Shown in pieces: positions 9,898 through 21,541 of a DNA stretch of 64,000 nucleotides. The stretch is from Bolinopsis microptera (taxonomy: Eukaryota > Ctenophora > Tentaculata > Lobata > Bolinopsidae). The stretch spans positions 12,815,182 through 12,879,181 of the forward strand of contig NC_087074.1 of NCBI RefSeq assembly GCF_026151205.1, read 5' to 3'. The notes under the pieces were generated by a model, which worked only from the letters and a program-made list of their open reading frames with translations, searched no databases and had not been told where the DNA came from. Positions within the stretch are counted from its first letter, which is position 1, and each line of letters opens with the position of its first letter. The translations under genes were made by a program, and so were the position numbers.

Positions 9898-11426
9898 TAT
9901 GGAGATTTTTACGAAATTTTTACAAAATTTGTGCCAGCAGTCCAACTAAACATAACACTGTTAAACTTAAAACAGTTTTAACCAAAATTTCGTATAAATA
10001 CGAAATTTGGTTTGAAAAACCAAAAAATCGGCACGGTCAGGTGCCTAAGTAACCATGTCAAAATTAAGTAAGACTTAATCTGAGATTTTGCAGGGCGTCG
10101 CGTCTAGCATCTAGATGTTGACCAAATTCAAATTTGTAAAAAGTTTGTATTTTTGAAAAATAATTTTATAAAAACCCAATTTCGTGATTTAGTAATAGTA
10201 TTCTCTAATGTTGGGCCGGATTCTTTAGTATAGTGCTTAGAGTTAGAGTTAGGTTGTGGAGCTCAGTTCTGCTCCTAGAAGTAGATGTCTATATTGTGCA
10301 TTAGAGTAGTTTCAAATTTGAAAATTGCTTGGAAAGTTGCTTACAACTACGTGAAGACACGCTCAAATCAATGAAGAGTTGCTACAATTATAAAATCACT
10401 TAAAAATTAAATTGAAAATTGTTATTTTCACAATTTTTATCAACTTTTGCGCTTCCACTAAATCACTCACCTCAATTAAAAAAGGTTCTTAGGGTAGAAA
10501 TAACGTAGGGTAGAAATGATTTCCTGGGGCTGGAAAGTTATGGGCAAAAAACTATTTTGGTCACATTTTGGTCACGTTTTGGTCACGTTTTGAACACGAA
10601 TTCAATTGTTTACTTATAGGGCTTGGGTTAATGTTAGAGTTTTAGCTTCGGGGTTCCGTGTTTATTGGTTAGGGTTTATGTAAAACCGTTTTGTTCGGCT
10701 GCACAAAAAAATAAAAACTAAAGTCACGTCATGATTTTAAGACGGCGGAATTATATATTAGTAAAAGCCCAACTTTAGAGTTCTGTTTTGATTTAAGTCC
10801 TACTTGAAATCTTTAAATACTTTGCATGCTGAAAGTGAATAAACTATATAAAAAAAAAGGCAGTAAGTCCATTTTTCGAAATTTTGAGATATTGGTACCA
10901 AAATTTTCAGGATAGGAGAAGATTCTCTACATCATACATGACAACTTAATGCTTAATCACTTCACATAGCCATGTGTATACGGGTAGTCGTACTGCGTGA
11001 CGCGCTTGTTTCGCGCGCTACTGCAAGCGAGAGGGCTCTGGTTAGATCAACTTAATCACGTTATAAAATGATATTTTAGCTGTCACAAAAGGCAGTAGGT
11101 AAGTCATTTTAAAGATGAGAATTTATCACGTATTATTCCAAAATCTTCCCTGAGAAAAGGCAGTAAGTTCATTGACATTATAATTGTACATCCTGACCTT
11201 CTCTGAGGAATTTTTTCTGTTCCCCGAGATGTGAGAAAAGGCAGCAAGTCCTGACTATGACTTTATTTCAATTTGTCACACGTCAGAGATAAGGATGTTA
11301 CTGTAAGTCCAATGCGGATGGGAAAATAGTTTAGTTATTCTGGAGCTTCTTCTTTTGATTGGTCGGCGTCGACAGTAAGCCTTCCTTGCAGTGGCTTTCA
11401 CAACGCGTCCCCATGGTTAACGGGTG
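9898..11426. other. AT-rich non-coding stretch with a recurring GGCAGTAAGTC motif
   Basis: I see no gene. The motif AAAGGCAGTAAGTCC or a close variant recurs at about 10856, 11088, 11155 and 11234, with a weaker one at 11300. An inverted copy lies at about 14764-14780. Confidence 0.6.
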
Positions 11427-11519
11427 ATACTCGTATAATATCTGTTCCATATCACATATATTAGGACCGTCGACGAGTCCAACTCGGCGCGCGTCCTGGT
11501 AGGTTGTAAACCTACAACC
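11427..11519. repeat. Structured flank repeat, 5' copy
   Basis: This contains AGGACCGTCGACGAGTCC followed by AACTCGGCGCGCGTCCTGG and an inverted GTAGGTTGTAAACCTAC. It can fold with outer AGGAC/GTCCT and inner CGAGT/ACTCG stems. The same sequence recurs at 14376-14474, so the two copies bracket the LINE. I tested it for a hammerhead core and did not find one. Confidence 0.75.
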
Positions 11520-11534
11520 CCAATCCCCGATCCC

Positions 11535-13913
11535 TTGAAGGCTGCAGGACCTGACACTCTAAAACCTATCATATTCCAGAAAGCCTGGACTCATATCAAA
11601 GACATAACAAAAAACATTATGACAAAAAACCATGAAACGCAACACATCCCAACTTTGTGGAGGGACTCTCTTGGAATCTTTCTCCCTAAGCCTGGAAAAA
11701 CCGACTACAACAAAGCTAAGTCATTTCGAACGATCACTCTTTCGCCTGTGATGTTAAAGTTGCAGGAGAAAGTGATCTTATGGCATATGCAACATGACCT
11801 CAACATAGCTAATGATATCAACAAACGACAATTCGGCTTTAAGAAGGGCTGCTCCACAGAAGCGGCACTTCATAAAGTTACTCACACCATTGAGCGCAGA
11901 ATAGCCAAGAAAGGATATGTCCTAGGTGTCTTTCTAGATATAGAGGGCGCCTTCGACAATGTCTCGTTCAAGGCTATCTCTGAAGCAGTCAAGGCTACGA
12001 AAGTGGACTTGGCTACAGCACAGTGGATCATCAACATGGTAACCAATCGATTCATCACACTAAATCATAAGGATAAGTCGAGAAGGGTACGGATCAGGCG
12101 AGGTTGCCCCTAAGGAGGCATTCTCTCTCCTTTTCTCTGGAACCTGGTAGTCGACGATCTCCTTTCCTTTACCGCAAAAGACATCCCGGGTTACCTGCAA
12201 GCCTTTGCAGATGATCTGTTGTCTCTAGCGGAAGGGGATGATTTAGACATCATCTGGGACCGAACATGCAAAACTATTAAAACGATAGAAAATTGGTGCA
12301 GAACCAAAGAGCTATCTATTAGCGCCCTTAAAACTCAGATAGTCATGTTTACCTGGAATAGTAAGTGGACTCTAAGACCTATAACAGTTGGCAACAACAT
12401 TATAGGTCTTTCCAAGTCTGCTAAATTTCTAGGAGTGACCTTGGACAGCAAACTCAACTTCAATGAACATATCATCAACACCACCAAAAAAGCCACGGCA
12501 TCCCTCATGCAATGTCGAAGAGCTGTCGGCCCCACATGGGGTATGAGCCCCAAAACATGCAAATGGATGTACACGGCTGTCATCCGTCCAATCCTATCCT
12601 ACTGCTGTAGTATATGGATCAGGGCCACTCAAACGGACTATAACGCGAAGAAACTCAAACGTGTTCAGGCATTGGCACTCAGAATGATGTCTGGTGCCAT
12701 GCCAAGCACACCTTTTATCGCATTGAATCACCTCACCGACACTTCTGACATCATACTGTTCCTGCAAGGTGAAGCAGCAAAGGGTGCGGCCAGGCTACAA
12801 GCTTATGGCAGCCTCACTCTTGAAACTATCGCCTTCAGGAAGGGAACTATCAAAAATCATACCACTTTCAACAAACAATTCATGGCAGACCTCATTATCC
12901 CACCTAGAGCAACAAGAGACCTGACAACACCAACCATGATGCTAGGACGGCACTTCACCGTCACAACTCCTGGAGCCGATACCACTGAATATAGAAATTC
13001 ACTTCAAAACACCATTGACAACATTACCAGTGAAACAATCACCTGCTACACTGACGGGTCACTCACAGACTCAGGATGCGGGGCTGGCTATATCATCACA
13101 ACTGACAACAATAACACCACCCTTGAAGAAAGATCATTCAAGCTCCCTGATTATTGCACTGTTTACCAAACAGAGCTCACCGCCATCATTGAAGCTTGCA
13201 AATATCTCTCTACCTATACCAACACACATATCATCATATGGTCTGACAGTCTCTCATCTATACAAGCTATCTCTGCGCTTTCAACGCGGAGTAGAACTAC
13301 AAGAGACTGTTACGACTCTCTTAATGCACTCGGATCCAACAACACGCTAGAGATACGATGGATTGCAGCACACATCGGATTGTGGGGGAACGAAAAAGCA
13401 GATGAGCTGGCCAAGCTTGGTACAACCAGTGAATCCACTTTAAAGTGTCCAATTCCACAATCCTACATCAAGCGTCAAATCGACAACAAAGTCAACAGAC
13501 TGAATCAGGAAACTTGGTTAACTGACGGTCCCAGACACACCAAACTGACACTCGGCCACAAGCATGTCAAAATCATCAAAAACCTCAACACTACACTCAG
13601 CAAAAACAGACAAGATTACAGAACTGCAGTTCACCTCATCACGGGTCACTGCGGCTTAAACAAACACCTTCACACCATTTGCAAATCAAACACCAGTGCT
13701 TGTCCTATGTGCGGCGACGGAGAGGAAACTGTCTCACACTTCCTTGGACAGTGTCCAGCTATTGCCCAAATTAGAGGTTAATATTTCCAGGACTACTACC
13801 TCTCTGTCAATGACATATTCGACAACCAACACATCACCACAATTGTCAATTTCGCAAACCGCACCAAACGCTTAATTGTGCCGGAAGAGCTGGATCAGAC
13901 CGGGGTGACTTAA
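11535..13913 (+). pseudogene. Nearly intact RNase H-bearing LINE ORF2 (I/R1/LOA-type)
   Basis: One frame runs the full length, broken only by TAA at 12111-12113 and TAA at 13779-13781. It starts inside the reverse transcriptase (KAAGPDTLKP), so the 5' end and any endonuclease are missing. RT landmarks are FLDIEGAFDN, the GCP-stop-GGILSP motif (the stop replaces the usual Gln, one C-to-T change from CAA) and QAFADDL near 12205. An RNase H domain follows with YTDGS, YQTEL, WSDSLSSIQ and AHIGLWGNEKADELAK, then a CCHC knuckle (CPMCGDGEETVSHFLGQC). The frame ends at TAA 13911-13913. RT plus RNase H places it in the I/R1/LOA/Tad assemblage; the exact clade is unresolved. Two nonsense changes and no frameshift suggest a young insertion. 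Confidence 0.85.
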
Positions 13914-14375
13914 AGTATTATTTCATATGCTGTCTCGTCTCGTTTTACTTTTCCAAACCCAGCTGGCATTTAAGCGTATCATTTTGACTCATATATCATC
14001 TTACACCATCCTCCACCAATCCCTCTGATTTCACTTGATACATGTTTCGTATCCCAATATCGGCGGCGCGCGCTTCGCGCGCGAAAAGTGGCATGCAACG
14101 TATGTCAAGATTTCACCGGCAACCTTCCCCAAGGTTGCCACACCCCAGAGGTAGGCAGAGCATCTCAATGCTATCCTCTCGTGGGCTATCTTGGCCCAGC
14201 CTCTCTTAAAAAAATTTAAAAAAAAACCCAATCCCCATGGCCATTCTCCAACTCCTGCTGCTAGAGAGAGAGACTCCCAAGTTATATACCATAATTATAT
14301 CAATATCATACATAGATATCGACAACAGACTCCGAGAGTCTTGAAGTTCTTATTTGTTACCACCGCCCTTAAATG
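13914..14375. other. LINE 3' flank, no gene seen
   Basis: This is probably the 3' untranslated region of the LINE plus flanking DNA. It contains a GCGCGCGCTTCGCGCGCG palindrome near 14067-14083. Open frames here have no recognisable content. Confidence 0.5.
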
Positions 14376-14474
14376 GTGATATCCGTAAAATATTTGTTCC
14401 ATATATCAGGACCGTCGAGCGACGAGTCCAACTCGGCGCGCGTCCTGGTAGGTTATAAATATAAACCTACAACA
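14376..14474. repeat. Structured flank repeat, 3' copy
   Basis: Direct-orientation copy of 11427-11519. It includes a four-base insertion (CGAGCGACGAGTCC) within the hairpin and ends GGTTATAAATATAAACCTACAAC. Confidence 0.75.
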
Positions 14475-15129
14475 CCGCCGCCCCGGCCCTGGTTCAAAAA
14501 TTATTCTGGAGCTATGGAGCTGAAACAAGTGGTTTTTATAGATCAGTGTTAGATTTATGCTTTTATATGTTATATAGCATTTTATAAACATGTTTGGCAC
14601 ATATGACAAAAAACTTATTTACGCATAAATGTCAAAATTAACCCCGTTTCGGTTTAAATGCAAGTAAAATTACCTAATAAAAAACTACGAACACGTTTGT
14701 CCCATTTTCTCAAAATGACTATCCAACATATTCAATATTGATGTATGCATGTATGCATGATGTGACTTACTGCCTTTTCTCAGGGAAAGGCAATTTACTA
14801 GCTGCACTGACTCAATTAAACACAACGAAGTCGAAATTGTTTGAAAAGTAAAATTTCGAAAACGCGATCATGAAATTTAAATAACGAATATAGTACGTAC
14901 GCGTACCCACTATCATTGACATTACATCCTAGCTCATCAATACACCATGTTGCATGTAAAACTAAATATAATTATAAATAAAAACTAATATATAATAAAG
15001 GGCCTTACAAGAATTTTTTACTCAATACGCTGGGCCGGAATTTGGCCTTTGCTTTATGAATTGTAAATATAACACTGCACTTTTCTAAATCTAAGTGCGC
15101 AACGGTATAATTTACGTGCGCGTGCAAAC

Positions 15130-15357
15130 TTACTGGGCCGCGCTCAGCCGGTCATTGCGCCGAATCTCTATTATGATTATGAACATAGCATAAATATAAT
15201 AGCTTGACGGATGTTACAGGTTACTCGTCTAAATTTCTTCGAAGTAGCGCCGCTTTTTTCTCGAAATGTGGCCCGATGCAGCAAGTGCTACGAAGTAGCG
15301 CGCGCCGGGCCAGATCATTAACAATGGTCAATATAATAGCCTGAGATCCCCAGGTAA
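15130..15357. mobile_element. 228 bp hAT-like MITE (TTACTGGG family)
   Basis: Its ends, TTACTGGGCCGCG and CCCCAGGTAA, match the 77 bp copy at 8446-8522. It is flanked by the 8 bp duplication GTGCAAAC/T (15122-15129 and 15358-15365, one mismatch). The interior is GC-rich with several short CG palindromes. No coding. Confidence 0.85.
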
Positions 15358-15413
15358 GTGCAAATGTATTTTAATTTTGACTGTACATGAAGAATTTGAT
15401 TCAAGATGCGGAT

Positions 15414-15778
15414 CCCAGGAAAAGTTACCGGTTGGTGGTGGTACTAGAGTTGGTTTAATTTAAACAGACGGCTCGACCTCGCGCGCAACAACAAGCATGA
15501 TTTGCACGCGTGGCGCATTCCAATGTTCAAGTAGCTACCACGTGACACAATTCAGCCAACCAGAGTACAGGAATCCGCAAAGTTAAAGTTGCAAACTTTT
15601 GAGTGGCCCGAAATGGGACTTTTCTTGAGATTTTGAGATAACTCAGCAATTACGTTGTCTTGAATTTTCCTCCTGGAGAGGTAACGTTACTTTTAAAAGG
15701 GGAACATGTTACAAAAAACCGAAAGTCTCTAACTCTTTTACTTTCAAAGTTAAGCCCCATCCGGTCAGGGTTTCTGGG
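15414..15778. repeat. 365 bp direct repeat with CCCAG/CTGGG ends, copy 1
   Basis: Begins CCCAGGAAAAG and ends GGTTTCTGGG, giving short inverted termini. It is almost identical to 16091-16455 (offset 677; one A/G difference after AAAAAACCG). Non-coding. Confidence 0.9.
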
Positions 15779-16090
15779 TGCAGTTGACTGACGCCGATTA
15801 GGGTGTTTTGGCCGTTCTAACTTAAGACTTTTAAGAATTAAAGCAGCCGTATTGATCTTCCAAACCTACAACTTTCAAGGGCTAGAATCCGCTGTATTTT
15901 GCCGTTAAAAAGTTAAAACACAACTTGTACTGTTTTACTTCATGATTGGGGCCGTAATTCAAAAGCAAATTTGGCAAGAAGTGGTGCTCACGGTCTCACT
16001 TAACGTCACACAGACAGCCTGCAGGCATATGATCCGAATACGAAATATCCTTGTGTTCGGCATTTATTAGCCCTAATTGGTTACTTCGCA

Positions 16091-16455
16091 CCCAGGAAAA
16101 GTTACCGGTTGGTGGTGGTACTAGAGTTGGTTTAATTTAAACAGACGGCTCGACCTCGCGCGCAACAACAAGCATGATTTGCACGCGTGGCGCATTCCAA
16201 TGTTCAAGTAGCTACCACGTGACACAATTCAGCCAACCAGAGTACAGGAATCCGCAAAGTTAAAGTTGCAAACTTTTGAGTGGCCCGAAATGGGACTTTT
16301 CTTGAGATTTTGAGATAACTCAGCAATTACGTTGTCTTGAATTTTCCTCCTGGAGAGGTAACGTTACTTTTAAAAGGGGAACATGTTACAAAAAACCGGA
16401 AGTCTCTAACTCTTTTACTTTCAAAGTTAAGCCCCATCCGGTCAGGGTTTCTGGG
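16091..16455. repeat. 365 bp direct repeat with CCCAG/CTGGG ends, copy 2
   Basis: Second copy of 15414-15778. The two copies flank 312 bp of unrelated sequence, an arrangement compatible with a miniature terminal-repeat element, two insertions of one MITE, or a segmental duplication. Confidence 0.9.
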
Positions 16456-16562
16456 ATGTCAATCTTTCGCATTTCGCCGATCATCAATCATGCTGTGGTT
16501 GCGAAAAGTATTATTAAATGCGCGGCGCAGCCCAGTAATGCATTGTATCGCGCGCTACAAAT

Positions 16563-18089
16563 GAAGAATTTGCATGGTTAAAAGTGGTCATGAAATGATT
16601 GAACTGAGATACCCCGGTTAAAATTTGACAGTTTGAAAATAAAACAACATTAGGCAGGCCTGATGTTGGTCCACAAATTGAATTATGCCAAAATTCAAAA
16701 AAACATGATTTTAATTTTTTTGAATATTTTATAATAAAATTTCATGTTAGCAGGAAATTTTTTGCGTAAAGATAGTTATATAATAGTTATATGATAAACA
16801 AAAAACAGTCGGCTTAAAAAGCGGCCGCATAATATGGTTTAAAATTAAGCAAATTATTTTATATGTCTTTTTTCATACGTTGTATGACCCGCCGCGCACG
16901 AGTGCGCGGCTCCCCCGTATCGTAGAAACTCCACACCATAGTGAAACGACCGCGCGTGGGGGTCACGACGTGATACAATATTTCTTCGGGTCAAAATCAA
17001 AAAAGTTTTCAAATTTGGAATTTTGCGCGCACTCTATTTTGGATGACTTTTCATGAGCAATTTCTTTGCAACAAAGTCCAAATTAAATGTGTTTATACAA
17101 CTGTCATTTAAAAATTAAAACTAAAATTTCGGAGCGCCGCGCATATTTTCGCCAATTTACACCGTTGTATGAAAATCGAGCGCTGAATCAAATACTGCCA
17201 CATTTTCACAATTGATACTGAATTTTTTTGGTTTTTATCTAACATAGATATTTTAGATTGGATGGAGTAAGAGAAACAAAATTAACGAAGTGTGAAGTGG
17301 GTTGTGGTCATTTTGAAATATAATATAAATATAATATTGGATTATAATCGAAAAAAATTTAAAATATGAACTAAAGTTCATATTTTTAATTTTTTTCGAA
17401 GTTGATCTTTGCGAAATGCATGATTTTGTTCATTCAATATTGAATATAATAATTATCACTAAGCTTTTCTTTAAATCTTGAAAGTTGATCAGTAACTCCG
17501 ATATAACTCTTATTGTTGAAACCTTGACTGAATCATGAGTTTAATTTGGGATCATGTTTTTCATGCCTGCACCTCTGCTGGATTTGATTAAATAACAGAC
17601 TAAGCGAGTGCACTGACAGAGTCGAGTGCTCAATCACTCTGTCATATCACCCCAATCACCAATGAATTACTCATTACACTATTCACGAGATATTCAATAA
17701 AATAAGGTATTAATTCAAGCTTAGAGAAACAAATTTTCACATGATCTTCACTGTGGGATTGAGTTGGAGGCTGATATAAACTTGGTTACCTTTTTTGGAC
17801 ACCCTGTGATTATCCATCCATATTCCATAGAATATACTACAGATAGTGCCCAGATTAGATTTGTCTCTCGTTTACAGCACCTTTAAAATGTTCATCATAT
17901 AATTATGGTGTGGATCAGTATATTGCTGCATAAAATTTGACTTTATTTATTTATTCGTTATTCAATCCTCGTTAGAATTCAGAATTAATGTGATATTAAT
18001 AGCTAAGGATTCCGGAGCTTCCGGAATGCTGCTTCATAGCAGGAACTATTCATGTCCAGAAAACAGTACTTCAATTGAACAATTCCCTT
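16563..18089. other. AT-rich intergenic stretch
   Basis: No gene or RNA is recognised. There is a GC-rich palindromic patch (CCGCCGCGCACGAGTGCGCGGC) near 16890-16911 and a small inverted repeat around 17355-17400. Confidence 0.5.
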
Positions 18090-18165
18090 TTAAGGGGGCA
18101 GGGGGGGTCTTCATGGAAATGAAGGATATGTTCTAGGGATCATTTAGAAGAGAAAATATTAAAAT
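18090..18165. mobile_element. Fragment of the TTAA plus G-tract palindrome family
   Basis: TTAAGGGGGCAGGGGGGGTCTTCAT, then GGATATGTTCTAGGGATCA and a TTAGAAGAGAA-type segment, match the left arm of the 27467-28222 palindrome with the intervening part deleted. Only one end is present. Confidence 0.65.
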
Positions 18166-18434
18166 TTAACACTGAGAAAAACAAACTACCAGCTTTAGCT
18201 CTCAAAACTGAAATAAAACATAATCTAGTTTAGTAATTAATATAATATAAGAATAGAGCTTCTCCAAATCATATTGTGACAAATTGAATAAGTATGTCTT
18301 TAAACCAATTTTAAACATATCCACTGTATAAAAACATATTTAAGTGAGTACATTATCAAACTTAAGTAAATATTTTATTATTCTACCCATATTCTTCACA
18401 CTAACAATCAACAATTTTTAGGAATAGTAGGTGA

Positions 18435-21400
18435 ATGGGAACAGGTTCATCAAGTTTCCACTCAAGGGAAGTGTCTGTTTGCTTAGATGAAGACGTTTTC
18501 GGTAAAATAAACAATCAGCTACCAAATACTGCAGTTCCAATAGAAATCAAGCCTAAGAGGAGGCTTAATGGCGGCCAGCGACGAGTATCATTGCGTGGGG
18601 ACTCTGTGAACAAATCGTCCTCATTCTTCTCTAATGTGAGCTCCAACAAGAATGCAAATGGGAGCTTTGTTTCCTTTGTTTCTATCAATAAATCAGAATA
18701 CAAGAAACAGAATGAGAAACTGAAACATGAACTGAACGACATGAAAAGCAAAATGAGTTCACAAATTCAGACATTACTTTCATCAAATGTGGCTCTTAAA
18801 GATCAAAATGTCAAGCTTAAATCTGAAATCAATAACATAAAATCTTCTCGAAAAAAGATTCATAAAGAGCTTGTGTGCGCATTGGACGATCAACTTGCTA
18901 TGAAGGAAAATGTCCAACTCTATCAGCACAAAGTAAGTGTACTCAAAAATGTTATTTCTGTTCGGGGTAAAGATCTGAAGAGACCTGCATCATCGTCAAG
19001 TTATTCCCCATACTCAGTTGTCATCAGCAGTCAGATAGTTTCAACATTTCTTGAGTTTATGATATCCTTCTCTCAGCAACAAAACTATAAACTGAACTCC
19101 TTTTCGTCTGTTTCTATTTTTAAACGGAAGATCATAATATATGTGTGTGAAACACTGAACGAAACTGTTGCAACTAGTATTGTCAGCGAAATCCTCAGAC
19201 TATTTTCTTCGCTGATATCACATTTCATGCTCAGCAATATTTACCTTGTCACAAACTCTCTCACGGAACTAAAAGAATGCTGTGTCAACTGTGATGCCAT
19301 TATCATTGTCGACGAGTTGAACTGTATCTGTTCACTTGGAACAGAGGTTGTCACAGGAATACCTGTTCACCATCTCCAATTCTCAAGAACGAAAAGAATG
19401 TGCCCGCCAATCGAAGAGATAGGCCCATTGCTCACAAAATACAACATTAATGAACGAACTCTCTCGGTCGACGTCCAGCTTTTTGTTCTAACTTTCTGGG
19501 AGTGTGATGTTAACAGCTTTGCTCCCCTCGTATTCGATTACGCGTCATTCTTTTTATACTGTAATCAAGGATTTATCGCCAAAAAACTGTCGGCAGTGTC
19601 CTCCCAAACAGGAAATCGGTCATTCAGCGAATTTGATTTCTATGTAAAGCATATCAAGAAATCCCTTTATGTGTCATGTTCTAAGACAGACTCGTATGTT
19701 TTTATGGCACACTTGATGAAACTGTTTAGAGGGGAGCTGATTGTAACTTGTGAGGTGTTTGCCGACACCACGTTTGAGGACCTGACCCAAGCAATACTGG
19801 CCTCCTTGTTTTACCAAGTCGGGTTAGATCACAAGTTTGTTACTGTCAGCATTGAATCACTTTTTGATGTGATTGACTACCTGTCCCTGTATTTTAAAGT
19901 CATTATTGCCGTGTCGATCAGATCAAATGTTGTAACTCGGTGCTTGGAGAGGTTTCTACTGCCACAAAAGAGATCTCAGTCTGTTTGTGTTGTCTTTGGG
20001 ACTGCGGTATTTGGTCAAGTCATCAAGCTGTGTGAATCTGTTTATTTGTCAGAAAGTCACATACCAGCTCTCAAATTGAAGTCAAAAATGCGAACTCTGA
20101 GATCACTTGTCAGCCTTGTTGACTCAGAATTGGCAGGTTTTGCTAACACTTTTTCTCGCTTGCTAACAATTTTCAGATCAGGAGTCAGTGACAGCTGCTT
20201 GCTTAACCTCCTCAACATTCAGTAACAACATACTTCACATTGAAGAGGACACTTTTGAGTCTGAACATCATTTGTGAAGATATTGGACTGATAAAGTTGA
20301 CGCCGGAGATGACATCTCAAGAGGGTAACCTAACCCTCAAGAAACTTGTAACACAAAGTTTACAACACATAACACAGTGTCCTTGTAGTCATCTTCATCT
20401 CAGAGACTTACCAAACCTGTTGGAGATATCTCAAAGTCTTGAAGTTGCTCATGCTATCACCAGTAATCCGGAGGCCCTCGCATTTCATCTTTATCACAAC
20501 AGTCCCGCAATTTTGATGCAAAGTTTGAAGAATAGCGCTCAGCTTGATAATGCTTACTTGACAGAAGAATTTATCTGCTTGTACGGCAACTTCCCGTCCT
20601 CTGAACAGGTCCTGATCTATCGGATCGTTTCACAGTTGTTCTACTCTGAGAGAGCCCACTTTGAGTGTCGTTTGTTTGCGAAGATGGCGGAGGATCTTGA
20701 AGTTTACTTGGACATTGATCGGTGCTTTGCAAGCTACAGCGTCCAGGCAAAGCTTTGTGCAGAGAATCTTAAATTGTGTAAAGCTGAGTTACTTCTCCAC
20801 GAAACCTACTGCTATTCTTTACGAAGTAAGCAGATGAACGAAGCAGTTCAGATCCTTCTCCTACATTCTGGGGTTCTCAAAAGTTTGGACAGCACCAAAG
20901 CGTCTAAAAAGTGTTTTGATCGAGCTTGCGGCATCTTCCAGCACAAAACTGAACTGTCCGAAATTGAGCAAGTATTTGGTTATTGTACTTTGCTGAACAT
21001 CCTCAAAAAGTCTAAAATTATTGACTCTGTCTTCCAAAACCTGGTCTCCAAGCTTGGTAACCAGACGTCCTACCACATTGTGTGTATGGTTCTGATGTCC
21101 TACGCTTCCTTTCACGTCTCACAAGGGAAACTCAGCTGCGCAATCCCTCTGCTGGAGTATCTCAAGAACGCCCCCCGAATTCTTGTAGAACCTTATCGTA
21201 CAAAAACACTGAGAATGCTGGCTTTAGCATATCTTCAAGTAGATGACGCAGCTAAAGCTCTGGAGCTCTATAGAACTATTATCGGAAAGGAGATTAAATT
21301 TTCAAACCTCTCCGAGATAACTTATTTTCAGGATGTGTACAATTACTTGCTTGCTCTGGTTAGAAGAAGATTCTTTGGATCTGCCTACGATATTGTTAAA

Positions 21401-21541
21401 TCTCTTAATGAGAATCTTCCCAAGAATGTTACGAATGAGAGTCACAGAGTTAAGATTTTGAAGCTGTTGATGTATTTGAGAAGTGTGATCTCTAAGTGTA
21501 AGCCTAATAGTGGTCATTATCGAGCTGCAGTTTTCTTGTAG
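18435..21541 (+). CDS. NPHP3: Nephrocystin-3-like protein (degenerate NTPase plus helical repeats)
   Basis: I read two exons, 18435-20136 and 20223-21541, joined in phase by an 86 bp GT-AG intron, giving about 1006 residues (human nephrocystin-3 has about 1330). The start MGTGSS matches the N-myristoylated MGTASS start of nephrocystin-3, and VPIEIKPKRRL (residues 34-44) matches its conserved segment. A coiled coil follows at about 85-175. The NTPase region aligns, but the P-loop position (about 412-421) reads VSCSKTDSYV with no GKS/T, and the Walker B position (about 488-496) lacks the acidic residue. The second exon is all helical, with one clear TPR near LRMLALAYLQVDDAAKALELY. The family acts in the ciliary inversin compartment; ATP binding here looks lost. 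An AG acceptor (TTTTTAG) lies just 5' of the start codon. AATAAA occurs near 21925. The alternative is two frameshifted ORFs instead of an intron. Confidence 0.75.

Larger units (their letters stand above)
15397..16562. mobile_element. hAT-like MITE of the 99 bp family, split by a repeat-bearing insertion
   Basis: The left end TTGATTCAAGATG (15397) matches the minus-strand start of the 8652-8750 element (TTGATTCACGATG). The right part, 16456-16562, matches its body and ends GCGCTACAA. ATGAAGAATTTG occurs on both sides (about 15388-15399 and 16562-16573) and is a plausible target duplication. Between the halves lie two 365 bp direct repeats with a 312 bp spacer. Confidence 0.7.

Noticed and set aside
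11461-11515. Hammerhead ribozyme at the LINE flank
   Set aside because: GACGAGTCC resembles part of a hammerhead core, but the CUGANGA and GAAA elements are not both present in either copy or strand.
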